In this document: positions 12,836-24,411 of the stretch, piece after piece
How positions within the stretch are numbered: position 1 is the first letter of the stretch
Layout: each line of letters opens with the position of its first letter
NCBI GenBank assembly: GCA_020543525.1
Contig: JAHYIO010000033.1
Span: forward strand, 186,001 to 250,000
Length of the DNA: 64,000 nt
Direction: 5' to 3'
Origin: Coriolopsis trogii
Lineage: Eukaryota; Basidiomycota; Agaricomycetes; Polyporales; Polyporaceae
The notes under the pieces: generated by a model
Database searches by the model: none
What the model was told of the DNA's origin: nothing
Seen by the model: the letters and a program-made list of their open reading frames with translations, nothing else
Program-made: the position numbers and the translations under genes

Positions 12836-13300
12836 CGACGAACTTGCACCTGCCGCACCGCGAAGGCGGCCAAACGATCGTGGATCAAGCATTATCATTC
12901 CCGTCCGTGCCGTCCCCACCTACGACCAACCTCTCCGCTCGTGCCGGATTCAACTCGTCGGGCGAGGTGACGGAGGTTTACTAGGATGCGAAAGTCGCAC
13001 TCCGAGTATCATATGGAGATCCTGCGGACTCGAGCTCGACGTCGTGTAGTTGTATAGGTCGGGAAGACGTTCAAACATGGACTTCAGGTGGTGCTCCCGG
13101 AGAACCTAATCGGGAGGGATGGCCTGCTCCCGAGGTCGACAGCGCTCGCCCAGTTCTGTGCGGAGATAGGGTGGAGGAGTACGGCTGCAACCGTGCAACG
13201 CTGGCGAGGTGGTAGACAGTGAGGAGAAACATAGGTGAGAGAGCGCACGTGTCCGTATATTCTCACGTCGCGCGCGAGTCTCCGCGCGTGAGTGCCATTC
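12836..13300 (-). pseudogene. Remnant of the unknown minus-strand gene duplicated with the NACHT unit
   Basis: Read on the minus strand, 12900-12836 resembles the end of the gene at 5849-6000, including the Ser-Phe/Leu-Gly-Arg-Leu stretch and a short acidic tail (YDEDDESL). Its 5' side, near 13264-13290, shares CACGTCGCGCGCGAG with 8912-8926. About 3 kb in the first unit has shrunk to under 0.5 kb, and stops break the frame near 12930. It follows a NACHT gene in the same position and orientation as its parent, so it marks a whole-unit duplication. Confidence 0.55.
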
Positions 13301-13637
13301 GCCCTCCATCTAGTACTACACTCGTTGTCGGACCACCAACCGTATTCGTCTGTGCACCCCGTCCAGTTTTTGCGGCTCTTGTGATCAGTGCCTCGGGTGC
13401 GTCGTCTCGATACAACTCCCTATTTGAATGCCGGAGGCGGTCATAGCGTCCGGTGAGCCGCCTTCCGCCTTTGTTCTCCATGCAAACTCGGACTGAACAA
13501 GTCAACGACAGGACACGAGGAACTTGTGATACCCACGGCATCTTGCCTTGTCGCGTAGATAGGCCCTCCTGTACTCTTGACCACCACCTCGTCCTCATCG
13601 ATCATCCGTCTTCTCAGTGCATACGGTTGATCTCACC

Positions 13638-14601
13638 ATGGCTTGTCTCCTCGAGTCCTCGCGACTCTGTGTTCGCCTCCCTTTCAAGTCAAGTCGCGTC
13701 GTTGGAACTCGACGCTCTGACGCCAGCAAAGATGGCCGTGCAGGCGGGGAAGGCGGTGGCCGATGCGGTAGGAGTCCCTGGACTTCCGGCTGCCCTAGAC
13801 GTACTGAGCTCAACCGGTACCCTTGAGTAGGCTGAGGTGTGTTCTCGTTGTCTCCGTTAGGATCTGCGGTACAAGGACTGACTGGGAACCTGTGATCATT
13901 GCACATACAGCAAGCTCAGTCCAACAAGAAGGGGTTCCAAGCGCTATGTACGGAGATCCGAGAGACCTCAGAGTGCATTGCGGCTATTCTGAAGAACATC
14001 GAGTACAAGGTCGAGCTCTACCCTGTAGGCACATATGTGCGGATAGCCTTGCACGATCCAGAGCGTAAGGAGTACACCGACCTCTCCAAGCGAATTTCAT
14101 CCTTCGAGATGTTCGTCGCCCCATCTTACTTCCTGTCGATACTTGAACTCATTATCGGCTTGCAGTAGACTCAAGATCGTCGACAAGGAGGCCGACGTTC
14201 TGATAAGTCGCTCGTGGTGGCGACGCTGGCTGTCGGCTAGCGAAGATGCGAGCACTCTGACGAGTCTGCAGAGCAAGATTGCCAAGGCGTATCAGCAATT
14301 CCAAGTATGTTGGCAGGACGTAACTCGGGTTGTGCAGGCTACTGATGTTCGCCTAACCAAAGTTCGACGGCTCAGTCCACATGGAACAAATGCTCACCAG
14401 AGTCGTCGATGAAATCATTGTGAGTCGTTTTGTCTAGACTTGATATCTTGAGCACACACTGAGCGAGTGTACAGGAGGCAGGTTGGTAAACAGGAGTGTC
14501 GTGCACGCTACCCAGACAAACTGACGACGCCATCGCAGAAACGAGCCCCTGGACTCCTGCCTCGGAACGTGGTCCCAACGCCATGCCTTTTGGGAACACT
14601 G
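13638..14601 (+). pseudogene. NACHT pseudogene with the ATPase exon deleted
   Basis: It keeps the family exon plan: exon 1 to about 13830, exon 2 13911-14110, exon 3 14166-14304, exon 4 14363-14419, microexon 14475-14481 (GAGGCAG) and the start of the last exon at 14539. Exon 1 is out of frame with its ATG and ends in TAG near 13828, where the paralogs read on. In the last exon the first dozen bases (AAACGAGCC) jump straight to the end (GGACTCCTGCCTCGG, then GGAACACTGG), so about 1.5 kb with the whole NACHT domain is gone. The 3' flank still matches those of the intact copies. Confidence 0.85.
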
Positions 14602-14712
14602 GTCAGTGGTCACAGTGCTATGCTGCACAATAGACGACATTTGGCCATTAGCAGGATACCTTGCAACCACGATGGAGTAGATTGTCTGTGCCTCTCGTCC
14701 ACGGCTCGGGGC

Positions 14713-16190
14713 ATCCAGGGTGCATTTTAGGCCTATTATCAGTCCACCCTCCTCCCGTCCTCCTCCTCAGCCTCCATGATCCTCACTGGATCCCTCCGGG
14801 TGTTCTTCTCGAAAGCTTTTGGTCCAATTACAGGTCACATTTTTTGTGTACGGCACCTCTGCAAGTCGCGCACATCCTCTAGTCCTTACTGAAACTGTCA
14901 CCTCTCCAGATCTTCATCCCACTCAGTTCTCTGCTGTGCTTCGTCTCCATGATGATAGTTTCGCTCGCTCAGAAAGACCACGCGTATCAACACTTTCTCT
15001 CACAGGGTGTCGTCTTTGTAATGGGTATAGGTCTCATGGAAGTAAGCCTCTCCTGTGACCTATGTCCCGCTTGATACGTCACCGATCATAATAGGTCTCG
15101 TCCTCAGCGGTGGTGCCGTCGGCGGCAGATTCTTCCTCCAGCGACTCATACCAACCGTCAGTTTTCCTTGGACATTCCGCATCATCGCCTTCATTATCCT
15201 CGCTTGTTTCATCTTTGCCTGCTCTACTATCAAGACGTGACTGCCACTCTCGGGCAATGTCTCCTGGCGTAGCGTCATAGATCTGCGAGGTTTCAAGGAT
15301 ACTCGATATGCCTTTGCCACCGCCGCTTGCTTCCTGCTCTTGTACGTCCTCTTCCTGCCCTAATTCTGAAGCCAAATTTACGCGAACTATCTCCTTGCAA
15401 TACTCAACACCATGAACATCCCTTCTCGCCTATTTCTCGGCATCCTTGCGGACAGGTTCGGCGAGTAAGTTTCTCTGCGAGTCAAGACGAACCCGTCCTT
15501 ACGCTGACGGCGCAACGCGATGCAGATTGCAAATGTTGACACCCACATCAGGGATCTGCGCCGTACTCATGCTCGGTCTCTGGCTCCCTTCCCACCACGC
15601 GGCGTCGATAGTCGTCTTCACCTCCCTATACGGTCTCTTCGCTGATGAGTGCGTTCGATGACGAGTCGAGCGTGCCTCTCGTCCGCATACTCACGACTGA
15701 CTCCAGGCGTATTCGTGTCTCTGCTGGCTACTGACATCGCAACTATCACGCCGCGCGAGGTATGGCACCGGATGAGGTGCGTCTGTGCAATCTCGTCCTC
15801 CTGCCACAGTCGTACACTCATTGCGCTCTGACTGTTCCCGTTTCATTCGGTGCCGCATACACACCTCCTTGCACCCACTACTGGAACCGTACACTTACTC
15901 GCTTGCCACTCCCGCACTCGACCTCTCACATTCCTCTCGACCCTTGCTACTTCGTCATCTGCACCCGAATAGGCTCCGTGTACATATTCCTCGCCATCGC
16001 CACTCTCGTCGGCACGCCTGCTGCGGGAGCGCTCCTCTCCGTCGTCGACGACGCGCACTTTGAGCTACCCATCATCTTCTTGGGCGTCCTGCTTGCAGTT
16101 GGCACTGCATTGCTCTGCGTCGCTGTTGGGATCGAACGTATGCGCGCGCAAGCACGACCTGTCGGGAGCGGTACCCATGATGGGAGGTAG
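14713..16190 (+). pseudogene. MFS monocarboxylate-transporter-like pseudogene, 5' truncated
   Basis: Pieces read in order as a monocarboxylate-type major facilitator protein: GIQGAF then AYYQSTLLPSSS, LVLSGGAVGG, PWTFRIIAFIILACFIFAC, FKDTRYAF, SRLFLGILADRFGE, GVFVSLLATDIATITP and a final segment ATLVGTPAAGALLSVV. In-frame stops interrupt it (near 14730, 15238 and 15361) and frames shift between pieces. The N-terminal start is missing: the homology begins inside the 3' flank of the NACHT pseudogene. Family assignment is by motif; the substrate cannot be told. Confidence 0.75.
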
Positions 16191-16759
16191 AGGAAAAGGA
16201 GTAGACAGGGTGATGGTTGGAATCTAGAGGTGAGTCACGCAGGGCGCTCAATTAGTTGAGCACAAAGCTGACGCGGCATTGAATTGACATTGAGTGATGA
16301 GTGGTGCTGACTCGTGCTGTAGAACACCGCGCTCTGTGATCTTGTCTCGCTTGCGGGGATGAGCGCGCCGTGAAAGCCAGCGCGGTCAGTGCGTTCTGCT
16401 TCACTGCATACTAGGGCATGAACGTAAGGTACGGAACTCCCCTTGCGTTTACGTTGATGCGTCAGATGAACCAAGTGCTTCTCATCCTGATGTCCTCATT
16501 CCCCTCATTACTATATGTTTACTCCCACCGCCCGCACAGGAAGTTGCACTCGTGGCGGTGTCTGATATGTCCGCGTGTCGTCTTATGCCCGCGTGCCGTC
16601 TTCACATTGTCATCACGTCACGAATTCCCATGAACATCCCTTGAACACGAGTAGCACCCAAGTGCATAGATCGATACCTGCCTCCTCCCAAGGACACCAT
16701 CTCCTGCATAATTGTGCTCCGATCTCGTCCCTCACCACCCCCGCGACCATTCCACTGCA
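16191..16759. other. Upstream region of the third NACHT gene
   Basis: No gene seen. It presumably holds the promoter and 5' UTR of the gene at 16760. Confidence 0.4.
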
Positions 16760-19239
16760 ATGGGGTTGGGCTCGATACGTCGTCGACTCGGTCTAACTTC
16801 GTTCTTCAAGCACGAGAGACCGACGGACTCAGTCGATGTTCTAGGCGCAACAAGAACGGCCGTCAACATCGGTAGACAGGCTGCCAATGCAGCGTCGGTG
16901 CCTGGGCTTTCGGTCATAATCGACCTGTTAGATGTGATTCTCGAGCAAGCTGAGGTGCGTATCACCATGTCTCGTTCTCTTCTTCATGGGCCGAGCGCCA
17001 TTGTATGCGTTGGATAGTACTGATATGCTGTGATCTGGCTCGTCTCGCTCGTCTCAGAATGCTCGAGCGAACAAGGAAGGTCTCGAGGCGCTTTGCAAGG
17101 AGATTGAGGAGAGCGTGAATGGGATCACAGCGATCGCGCAGAATGTCGCGCCCAAGCTCGATGGCTACCCAGTAGACTCATCCGTTCGGATGGCCTTGCG
17201 AGATCCAGAGCGTGCAGAATCGCGTGCTCTCACCGAACGGATCTCGTTGTTTAGAAGGTTCGTCATTACTTATTGGCGACGATACGCGATGATGACCACC
17301 AGTTCGTAGTCAATTGGAATATGTTGAAGCGGAGGCTGTAGGGCTCGCCAGACGGACATGGTGGCAACGCTGGATCTCCGCAAGTCGCGATGTGAATACC
17401 CTTGCGATTATGAAGGACAAGATCGCCCATGCGTATCGGAAGTTCGAGGTATGCTGAACCGTCAAGCTACGAATCGTAACACGTGATGCTCACGTCGCTA
17501 AACTTCTGCTCACAGTTTGACGGCTCAATCCGCATGGAACAATTGCTTGATACAGTGATCAATCAAATCATTGTGAGTTAGTTTCTTTAACATGACTTGA
17601 AGCACAGACTGAGTTAGGTTACAGGAAGCAGGTCAGTGAATGAGGATGGGGAATGAACATACAACATAGCTTAGCTGACGACGCACTCATAGAAACTAAC
17701 AAGGTTCTGGACAAGCTGGCTCCCGGTCCTAATCCCAGTTTCCGCGCTGCAATCAATAGCGGGAAGGCACAGTTCCTGCCCGGAACTCGCAGGGAGTTGT
17801 TCAATCTGCTCGACGAGTGGGTTGATGATGTGCCAGGAAAGCTACATGGCAAACACGCGGTGGTTCTAGAAGGCGGAGCGGGGATGGGCAAGTCTACGAT
17901 TGCGAGCGAGTTCTGCAAACGGCTCCAAGGGCGTGGCCGACTCGGGGCATCTTTCTTCTTCACACGAGGCACGTCGGACTTGGAGTCTGCTACCTCAGTC
18001 ATTCCGAGCATGGTGAAGCAGCTGGCAGAGGCGTCGGAGACCTTCCGTCCCACCGTCACGGAACTTGCGAAGAGACATCTCAAGGATGGAGGGCAGCAGC
18101 AGCAGGTTTCATATGCGTTCACGGAGCTCTTTGAGCCCCTGCGCAACATCGAGTCCCTAGAGCCGATCTATATCGTGATTGACGCTCTTGACGAGTGTCG
18201 ACAGGACTCGCAGTCGCGAGACCTTCCAGAATTGTGCAGCTCCCTCCTTGCTTTCGTCACGGAGTCTACCTCGTTTCGCCTGTTCCTCACCACACGCCCC
18301 ATACCCGACAATCCCCTGCGAGAGGCGATTCAGACCTTCAAGTCCTCTGCTCAGCTCTATACCATCTCCCTCCATGATCCTCTCGCAAAAGCTTCCATCG
18401 ACGAAGATATCGCCAAGCTCATCCAACTCCTGCTCAGCCAGAGTCCCAAAGCTCGAGAACGATGCGCCGCAGACGACACCATTGTTCCTCGACTGGTCGA
18501 GAGAGCGGACGGGCTCTTCGTCTACGCTCGGACAGCCGCCACCTTCCTGACGATCGAATCTGGCGGCAGCTTCGATGAAGCCCTTGAGCTCCTCCTCTTT
18601 GAATCTCCGGACGCTCCTCGTGCCAAGCTGAACGACCTCGACAAGCTCTACTCGACGGTTCTGACCACCGCGTTTCCGCCTGAGCAGCAGTTGCCACCTA
18701 AGGAGCGAGTGCGAAACATCCTGGCAGGGCTTATCATATACCCCCCATATACTCCGAGCGGCCAGGACCAGTACCTGCTTGGCATACCACCAGAGCAATC
18801 TGTAACAATTCTAGAGAAGCTCCGGCCTCTCTTAACAGTCGACGACGAAGCCAAACCTGTTGAGAACAAGTGGTTCACAATCATGCACGACACATTCCGT
18901 GAGTTTGTGACGTCCGACAAGTTGCGCGCGGGAGAGGACTTCCACATCTCGATCGCGGAAGCACACACCCTCGTTGCAATAGCATACATGAAGCTCCTAT
19001 GTGTGACTGTTGAACCCGAGGGCGAGGGCTGGGCCATGGATGGCTGGGAGGAGGACAGACTATTGGCAGCGGATCGTGCATATGAGAATTGGGAAGAGCA
19101 TGTGTCTCGCTCTCGGGATGGAGGGGTTGTTTCCGAGGAAAGAGATGCTTTGGCGGAGAGGGTAAATTCCTTCCTTGGAACGGAGTCTCAACGCGATGCC
19201 TTCTATGCACACTGGCAGACGTGCTGGCTTGCGGCTTAG
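16760..19239 (+). CDS. NACHT-domain NLR-like protein without C-terminal repeats
   Basis: Exons 16760-16954, 17058-17257, 17310-17448, 17516-17572, 17625-17631 (7 nt, GAAGCAG) and 17693-19239 give 714 aa in frame. The N-terminal helical domain begins MGLGSIRRRLGLTSFFKH and is the most divergent part of the family, while exon lengths stay fixed. The NACHT ATPase has P-loop GGAGMGKST near residue 260, Walker B YIVIDALDE and a TTRP motif. The tail carries IMHDTFREFVTSDK and a Trp-rich stretch, then stops. The + strand, spacing and shared 3' flank place it in the same tandem cluster. It appears intact and probably acts in non-self recognition or programmed cell death; that role is inferred from the family. 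Confidence 0.85.
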
Positions 19240-19623
19240 ACAAGATTTTGCCGTTAGTAGGATACCATGATGTAGTAGTCATTGACTGTATGTGGTGCAT
19301 TGAATAACAGCATGTTAATACCCAACCCTAACTTCAGGACTCCCCAGGTTGGCACAAGCATTGCCCGGATTTAGCGGGCCGGCTACTTGAAAGTCTAATT
19401 GCCGCTGAGGGCGGTGCCGCGGGAACCGCTTCCTGGTCGAATTAATATTTACCTCCTCCTACTCCTCCTCCTTAAAGATCTAAGCATATTCACAGAACGA
19501 ACGAAGTCTCGCAGTAGGCAGGATCCGTCTATGTGTCACAGGTAAACCTCATTCCGTTCTCATAGGCTGACAATGTGCTGACACCACTTGTCAGCTTGTG
19601 GCACTGTGTCCGTCGTCGGGGCC
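19240..19623. other. Gap between the NACHT and F-box genes
   Basis: The first 80 bases match the shared NACHT 3' flank. A GC-rich stretch near 19,370-19,440 can fold locally but has no tRNA boxes. The rest is probably the F-box promoter, with a pyrimidine-rich run near 19,450. Confidence 0.4.
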
Positions 19624-21432
19624 ATGCAACCTAGTTTCCAAGACGATAACTCCACTGCGTATGCCCTAACCGGCTGGAACGGATGGTATGTTGTTGATAG
19701 TTTGACGGCGAGTAGTTAAATTCACATAATTAAACATAGCGATGTCCCTATGCATCCTCTCGACGAGTCCTGCCCCATTGGACGGCTGCCCCCAGAACTC
19801 CTTTCCCATATCATGGTGCTGTTCGCTCGTGACTGGTACGAGAGACACAAGAATGAACCTAGATCTCCACGTTGGATCTGGCTGTCTCATGTCTCACGCC
19901 ATTGGCGTGCTGTCGCCTTGTCCACCAAATCATTCTGGGCAAACATCGTCTTCACGACTCGTATGGACGCATTCACCACATTCCTCTCTCGATCCCGCCA
20001 GATACCCCTCTATCTCAGCATGCCTCTGCATGACATGTCGCACCGGATATCTGAGGAGACGAAATTGGAGGGATTGAACCTCGCTGCACAAGTCGCTCCA
20101 CGACTCGAAGAGCTACGGCTTGAGGCGTCCAGGCAGCTAATACGGGCGTTTTGCGACGGAGTCCTGTCTTCTCCCGACTTGCTCCGAACACTCGTCCTGG
20201 AAGCAGAAGACGACGATGAAAGCGAAAACGATGACGAGGATCAATGGGAACCCCTCTTCCCTCATGTCCAAACCGCTCCCCGCCATCTGCGCCATCTAGA
20301 GCTACGCGATCTCCTGGTGCGATGGTCAGATCCCGTGTATCGCTCGCCCTTGACCACTCTTGCGGTCGACCTGGAGTACATGTCCGAGGGCATCGACGAT
20401 CAACCGTCACGGCTCATGGGCACATTCGAACAGATGTGGACCGTTCTCACCTCCTTGGCACCAACGCTAGAGGCACTGACACTCAAACAGTGCATCCCGT
20501 CCGCGACCGGAATCCAAGGCAGCACGTTTCTGGTTGAACGCGGGCTTCTCTCCTTCCCACGACTACGGTCCATCTGTGTAGGAGGCGATGTCGTGGAGTG
20601 CACCGCTCTCCTCGAACGCATGTCTTGCCCTCCAAGCACCGAGTTGTGTTTCGACCCATGCACAGCTATTCTTAACGCTCAGTTCAACATCCTCATGCCC
20701 TCGCTCGCCCGACTCTACCCTCGGGGGTTCGAGGAGATGTATGTCGAGACCAGCTCTCAAGCCAAGTCGTGTCTGATGCTCGACGCATACGCCCACCACA
20801 CGACCGGCCCGCACGAGTGGAGCCACAGCGAGCTCAAGATGTTGGCGGACATCGATACCGACGACGACCCGTTCACGGCCCTCGTCCGTGGAGCGCCAGC
20901 TCTTTTCTCCAACGTCCGCACCCTCATCGCGCCGGGCGTGTTGTTCGATAACCCTTCCGACTGGGAATGGTTCTTCCAGAACGTCCCCGACCTCCGCGCC
21001 CTCGTTCTCTGCTTTGGCGACGACCCAATGCGCGACGTCTGCGCGGCTCTCGGGGCCGTCCGTCCGTCCGCGGATGGAGAGTCGAGGCCGTTGCTCCCGC
21101 GGCTGATGACCCTCCGGTTGTGCGAGATTGACTCCGAGAGGGAGATGTTGCCTTTGGATGACGTCGACGAGGAGGTGTCAGCAGAGGAGACGGGGGAAGG
21201 GACAAGGACGAGGAGCGCGTCGGAGCTCATCGATGTGCTCAGGGTTCGGGCCGAGCACGGCATGCCGCTCACGAAAGTCGGTTTCATCGGCATGCGAGTT
21301 TCGGAAGAGGACGTCGCTCGCACACGCGAGTTTGTGCAGGACGTGGGGTGCGAAGAGCAGAGATCGAAGTATGATTCCATTAGGTACATGTTGTCTGCTG
21401 CTGTGGCCACGCGAAGCGACGGCGATGACTGA
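19624..21432 (+). CDS. F-box protein
   Basis: Exon 1 19624-19685 and exon 2 19740-21432, joined by a 54-bp GTATGT-CATAG intron, give 584 aa. If exon 1 is untranslated, the next ATG is at 19750 (560 aa). The N-terminus carries an F-box of the kind common in mushrooms: CPIGRLPPELLSHIM, then WLSHVSRHWRAVALSTKSFW. The remainder holds irregular leucine-rich segments (RLEELRLEAS, LRHLELRDLL) that would present substrates. Such proteins join SKP1-cullin ubiquitin ligases. An acidic stretch DDDESENDDEDQ lies near residue 200. This family is very large in Agaricomycetes and fast evolving, so no target can be named. Confidence 0.8.
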
Positions 21433-22555
21433 GCGGACAGTCGTAGTTGTAGTGAGTAGGAATCACTGTACGAGCCATGCAGTTCTTGAACGCGACTCAA
21501 ACGATCCTCATACTGGTGAGGCTGATGAGGTTGCGCGGATATAATTGGCGGTTTTCTGTATGTCCACCTATGCCTTCCGATACGATATAGCGTTGCACTA
21601 TGATTGTGGGCTATAAGAATAAATCTTGGACCTGATGACAGTAAGGACGCAATAATCTCATGATCTTGATACGTCGCTGAAGACCGACCTACCTTGGAAA
21701 TCGTCTGCGGGGCTTACACAGACTCGTCGAATTGCTACAAGCGTTTGTCCAGCTCTGTGATCTCCGCGCCTCATCCAGACACACTGTGCGCGCATGATGG
21801 ACTGGCGCGACGCCGCATTCCAACTTGACGCGCTCGAGTTTCTTGGACGCTCAAGAGTCAAGAAGCTCTTCCTCGGCGACTTCACCTCCGACACAGACGT
21901 CCTCAGCTGACACCGAGAGTGTGTCATATTGTCTGCTCGGACTGATATCGATGAAGCTAGCCACGTCCACCTTTCATCCTCCAGGAGCACGCGTGATTTG
22001 TGGACGCGCCTCTCAAAACACGGTATCACGGTATGCCATCGAAGTCGTATCGCGAATGTGGCGATTTGGAGCGCCTGTCGTTGCTGAAAGACATATTTCT
22101 GGAGACGATAGGGCTGAAGATGACGTTGAGCGCGAACGCTCTGTCTTCTGGAGGAAGAGAAGGCGGAGATGGCGCGGTGCGAGCAGGTGTAAGCTCTGGG
22201 GAGCATATGGATGCATTGGTAGTACACGCCCAAGTGGTTTGCTCTTATCTGTAGAACGCGTTAACGAGGCTGGAACGAAGGTGGATCAAAGACTTGTCAA
22301 GAGACATATTGATATCCCAGTAAGGCCAGGATAAACACGGACAAACAGAGCGGTGGGCGCCTATGTGCATGGCCTGCCAAAGTGCTCAGGCACGACATCC
22401 AAACTCTGGCCAGGACACTCTGGGCTTCCTTCGTCTTCAAGCATCAGCCACCTCGTCCAGCAGCCACCTCTCTTATCGCCATCCTCATAATCCCCATGCG
22501 TTTATAGACCATCCTACCTCTACTCTAATCTTGCTTCTGGCCCACCCCCATCACT
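21433..22555. other. Intergenic region, no gene recognised
   Basis: A 191-codon minus-strand frame (21658-22233) and overlapping + frames exist, but none has a motif or start context I can support. The end holds the promoter of the transporter gene. Confidence 0.35.
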
Positions 22556-24411
22556 ATGGTAGACTCGGCTTGGACTCAACAACAACACCGCGACGGCGGA
22601 AGGGGTTGGACATCCTTCGACTCCGAAAACACTCGTCGCTCAGGTAGCACGAACTGGCTGGCCCGCATACTTGGTTTCAGGAGCGAGCTGCCCACCTACA
22701 TGGACGACAAGCCCCTCGCAGACAGCGAGGTATCTCAGCGCCTGAGGGGTCTCAAGCGTACCATCATGCGTCGACTGCCCTCCTTCGAGTGGTCTCAGCA
22801 GAGAGGGCAGCGGTTGACTACCCAGTCACAGTCTTCTCTTGCTATCCCATCGACCGCGACGGTGCGCTTCGTCCTCCTCTGCTGTCTCTGGTACACCACC
22901 TCCGCACTCTCCTCCAACACCGGGAAGTCGATCATGACCCTCTTCCGCTACCCCGTCACCCTCACATTCGTCCAGTTCGGCTTCGTCGCTGCCTACTGTT
23001 TGTTCTTCATGAGCCCCCTCGTTCGCTTCTCAAAGCTACGGCGGCCCAACAAGGCGATCATCCACAACACGCTCCCCATGGGTGTCTTCCAGGTCGGAGG
23101 TCATATCTTCTCCAGTATGGCCATCTCCCGCATCCACGTTAGCACTGTGCATACTATCAAGGTCAGTACTACTCATGCTTAGATCTCCATGCTGCTTCTC
23201 ATGCAGGAATCCAGGCGCTCTCCCCCTTGTTCACCGTCGCCGCATACGCCCTCTTCTTCGGAGTCAGCTATTCCCCCAAGACGTACGTCTCGCTACTTCC
23301 GCTCACTCTGGGTGTTATGCTCGCATGTAGCTTTGACATGTCCGTGTCAAACGCTATTGGCCTTCTCTGCGCGTTCGGCTCCGCAATCGTGTTCGTCACC
23401 CAGAACATCTACTTCAAGAAGATCGTTCCCTCCGGGCCGAATGCGCAATCCTCCCACAAGCTGGACAAACTCAACCTACTCTTCTATTCGTCGAGCATGG
23501 CCTTCATCCTCATGATCCCCATTTGGATGTACTACGACCTTCCGGTCTTCCTCGCCGCCGATGCGACGCACGTTGCCCATCCCACGCACGGACATGCGAC
23601 CCCGCACTCAGTGACGTACTACTTCATCGCGAACGGAACGGTGCACTTTGCGCAGAACATCATCGCATTCGTCATCCTCGCGTCGACGTCGCCCGTCACC
23701 TACTCCATCGCGTCCCTCATCAAGCGCGTCGCCGTCATCTGCATCGCCATCGTCTGGTTCGCGCAGCCCGTGCACCCTATTCAGGGCTTCGGGATCGCGA
23801 TGACCTTCGCCGGGTTGTACATGTACAACAGCGCAAAGGGCGACGTCGAGAAGGGCGAGCACAAGATGCGGAGAGTCGAGGCCGCGCGCGACCTCGCGCT
23901 GCCCACCACAAAGGCCGAGCTCGCCAGCGACGGCGAGGTGAGCCCGCCCAGGAGCGTCACGCCCGCGCCTATCTCGGGCATGGCAGAAGTCGCGGTCAGC
24001 TCCGCGTACGGCCGCGTCCCCCACGCGCACGCGTCGCATCCTCACGCTCACGCTCCACCTCTGACGGTGCACACGTCCCCGGCGGCGCACGCGCCCCCAC
24101 CGACGACGCACTCGTACTCGGCCGGACAGTTCACGATCCCGCCGGCGTATTCGCGCACGCACCCGCACGCGCATCTCCAGATCGAGATCACGCCGCCGAG
24201 CGCGACGGGCACGAAGCCGACGGTGGACTCGTACCCGTCTCCGCCGCCGTCGCTGGACTCGCCGCCGGCGAGCGCGACGGTGCAGACCGCAGGGGCGGGG
24301 GGCGTGCCGCCGTGGAAGATGCAGAGGAGGGCGTCGATGGTCGCGGGCCATGCGCCGCCGCATCAGCGGCCGGAGGTCGGGATCAGGAGGACGTCTGTCG
24401 CTGCGGCGTGA
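22556..24411 (+). CDS. SLY41-like triose-phosphate-transporter family membrane protein
   Basis: Exons 22556-23161 and 23215-24411 (53-bp intron) give 600 aa. The junction restores the family motif TVHTIKALSPLFTVAAYALF, which fixes the acceptor at CCAG before GCG rather than the earlier CAG. About ten membrane segments can be read, starting with RFVLLCCLWYTTSALSSNTG, then MTLFRYPVTLTFVQF, and ending LASTSPVTYSIASLIKRVAV and FGIAMTFAGLYMYNSAK. This is the TPT/EamA-type drug-metabolite fold of ER and Golgi phosphate or nucleotide-sugar exchangers; yeast SLY41 is the nearest relative I recognise. The substrate is unknown. From about residue 468 a His/Pro-rich cytosolic tail (HAHASHPHAHAPP) follows, an extension over the usual size. 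Confidence 0.85.

Noticed and set aside
19370..19440. GC-rich foldable stretch that might be a small RNA gene
   Set aside because: No tRNA boxes and no recognisable structure beyond local GC pairing.
21658..22233. A 191-codon minus-strand frame in the gap after the F-box gene
   Set aside because: No motif, composition unlike real neighbours, and no supporting splice or promoter context.
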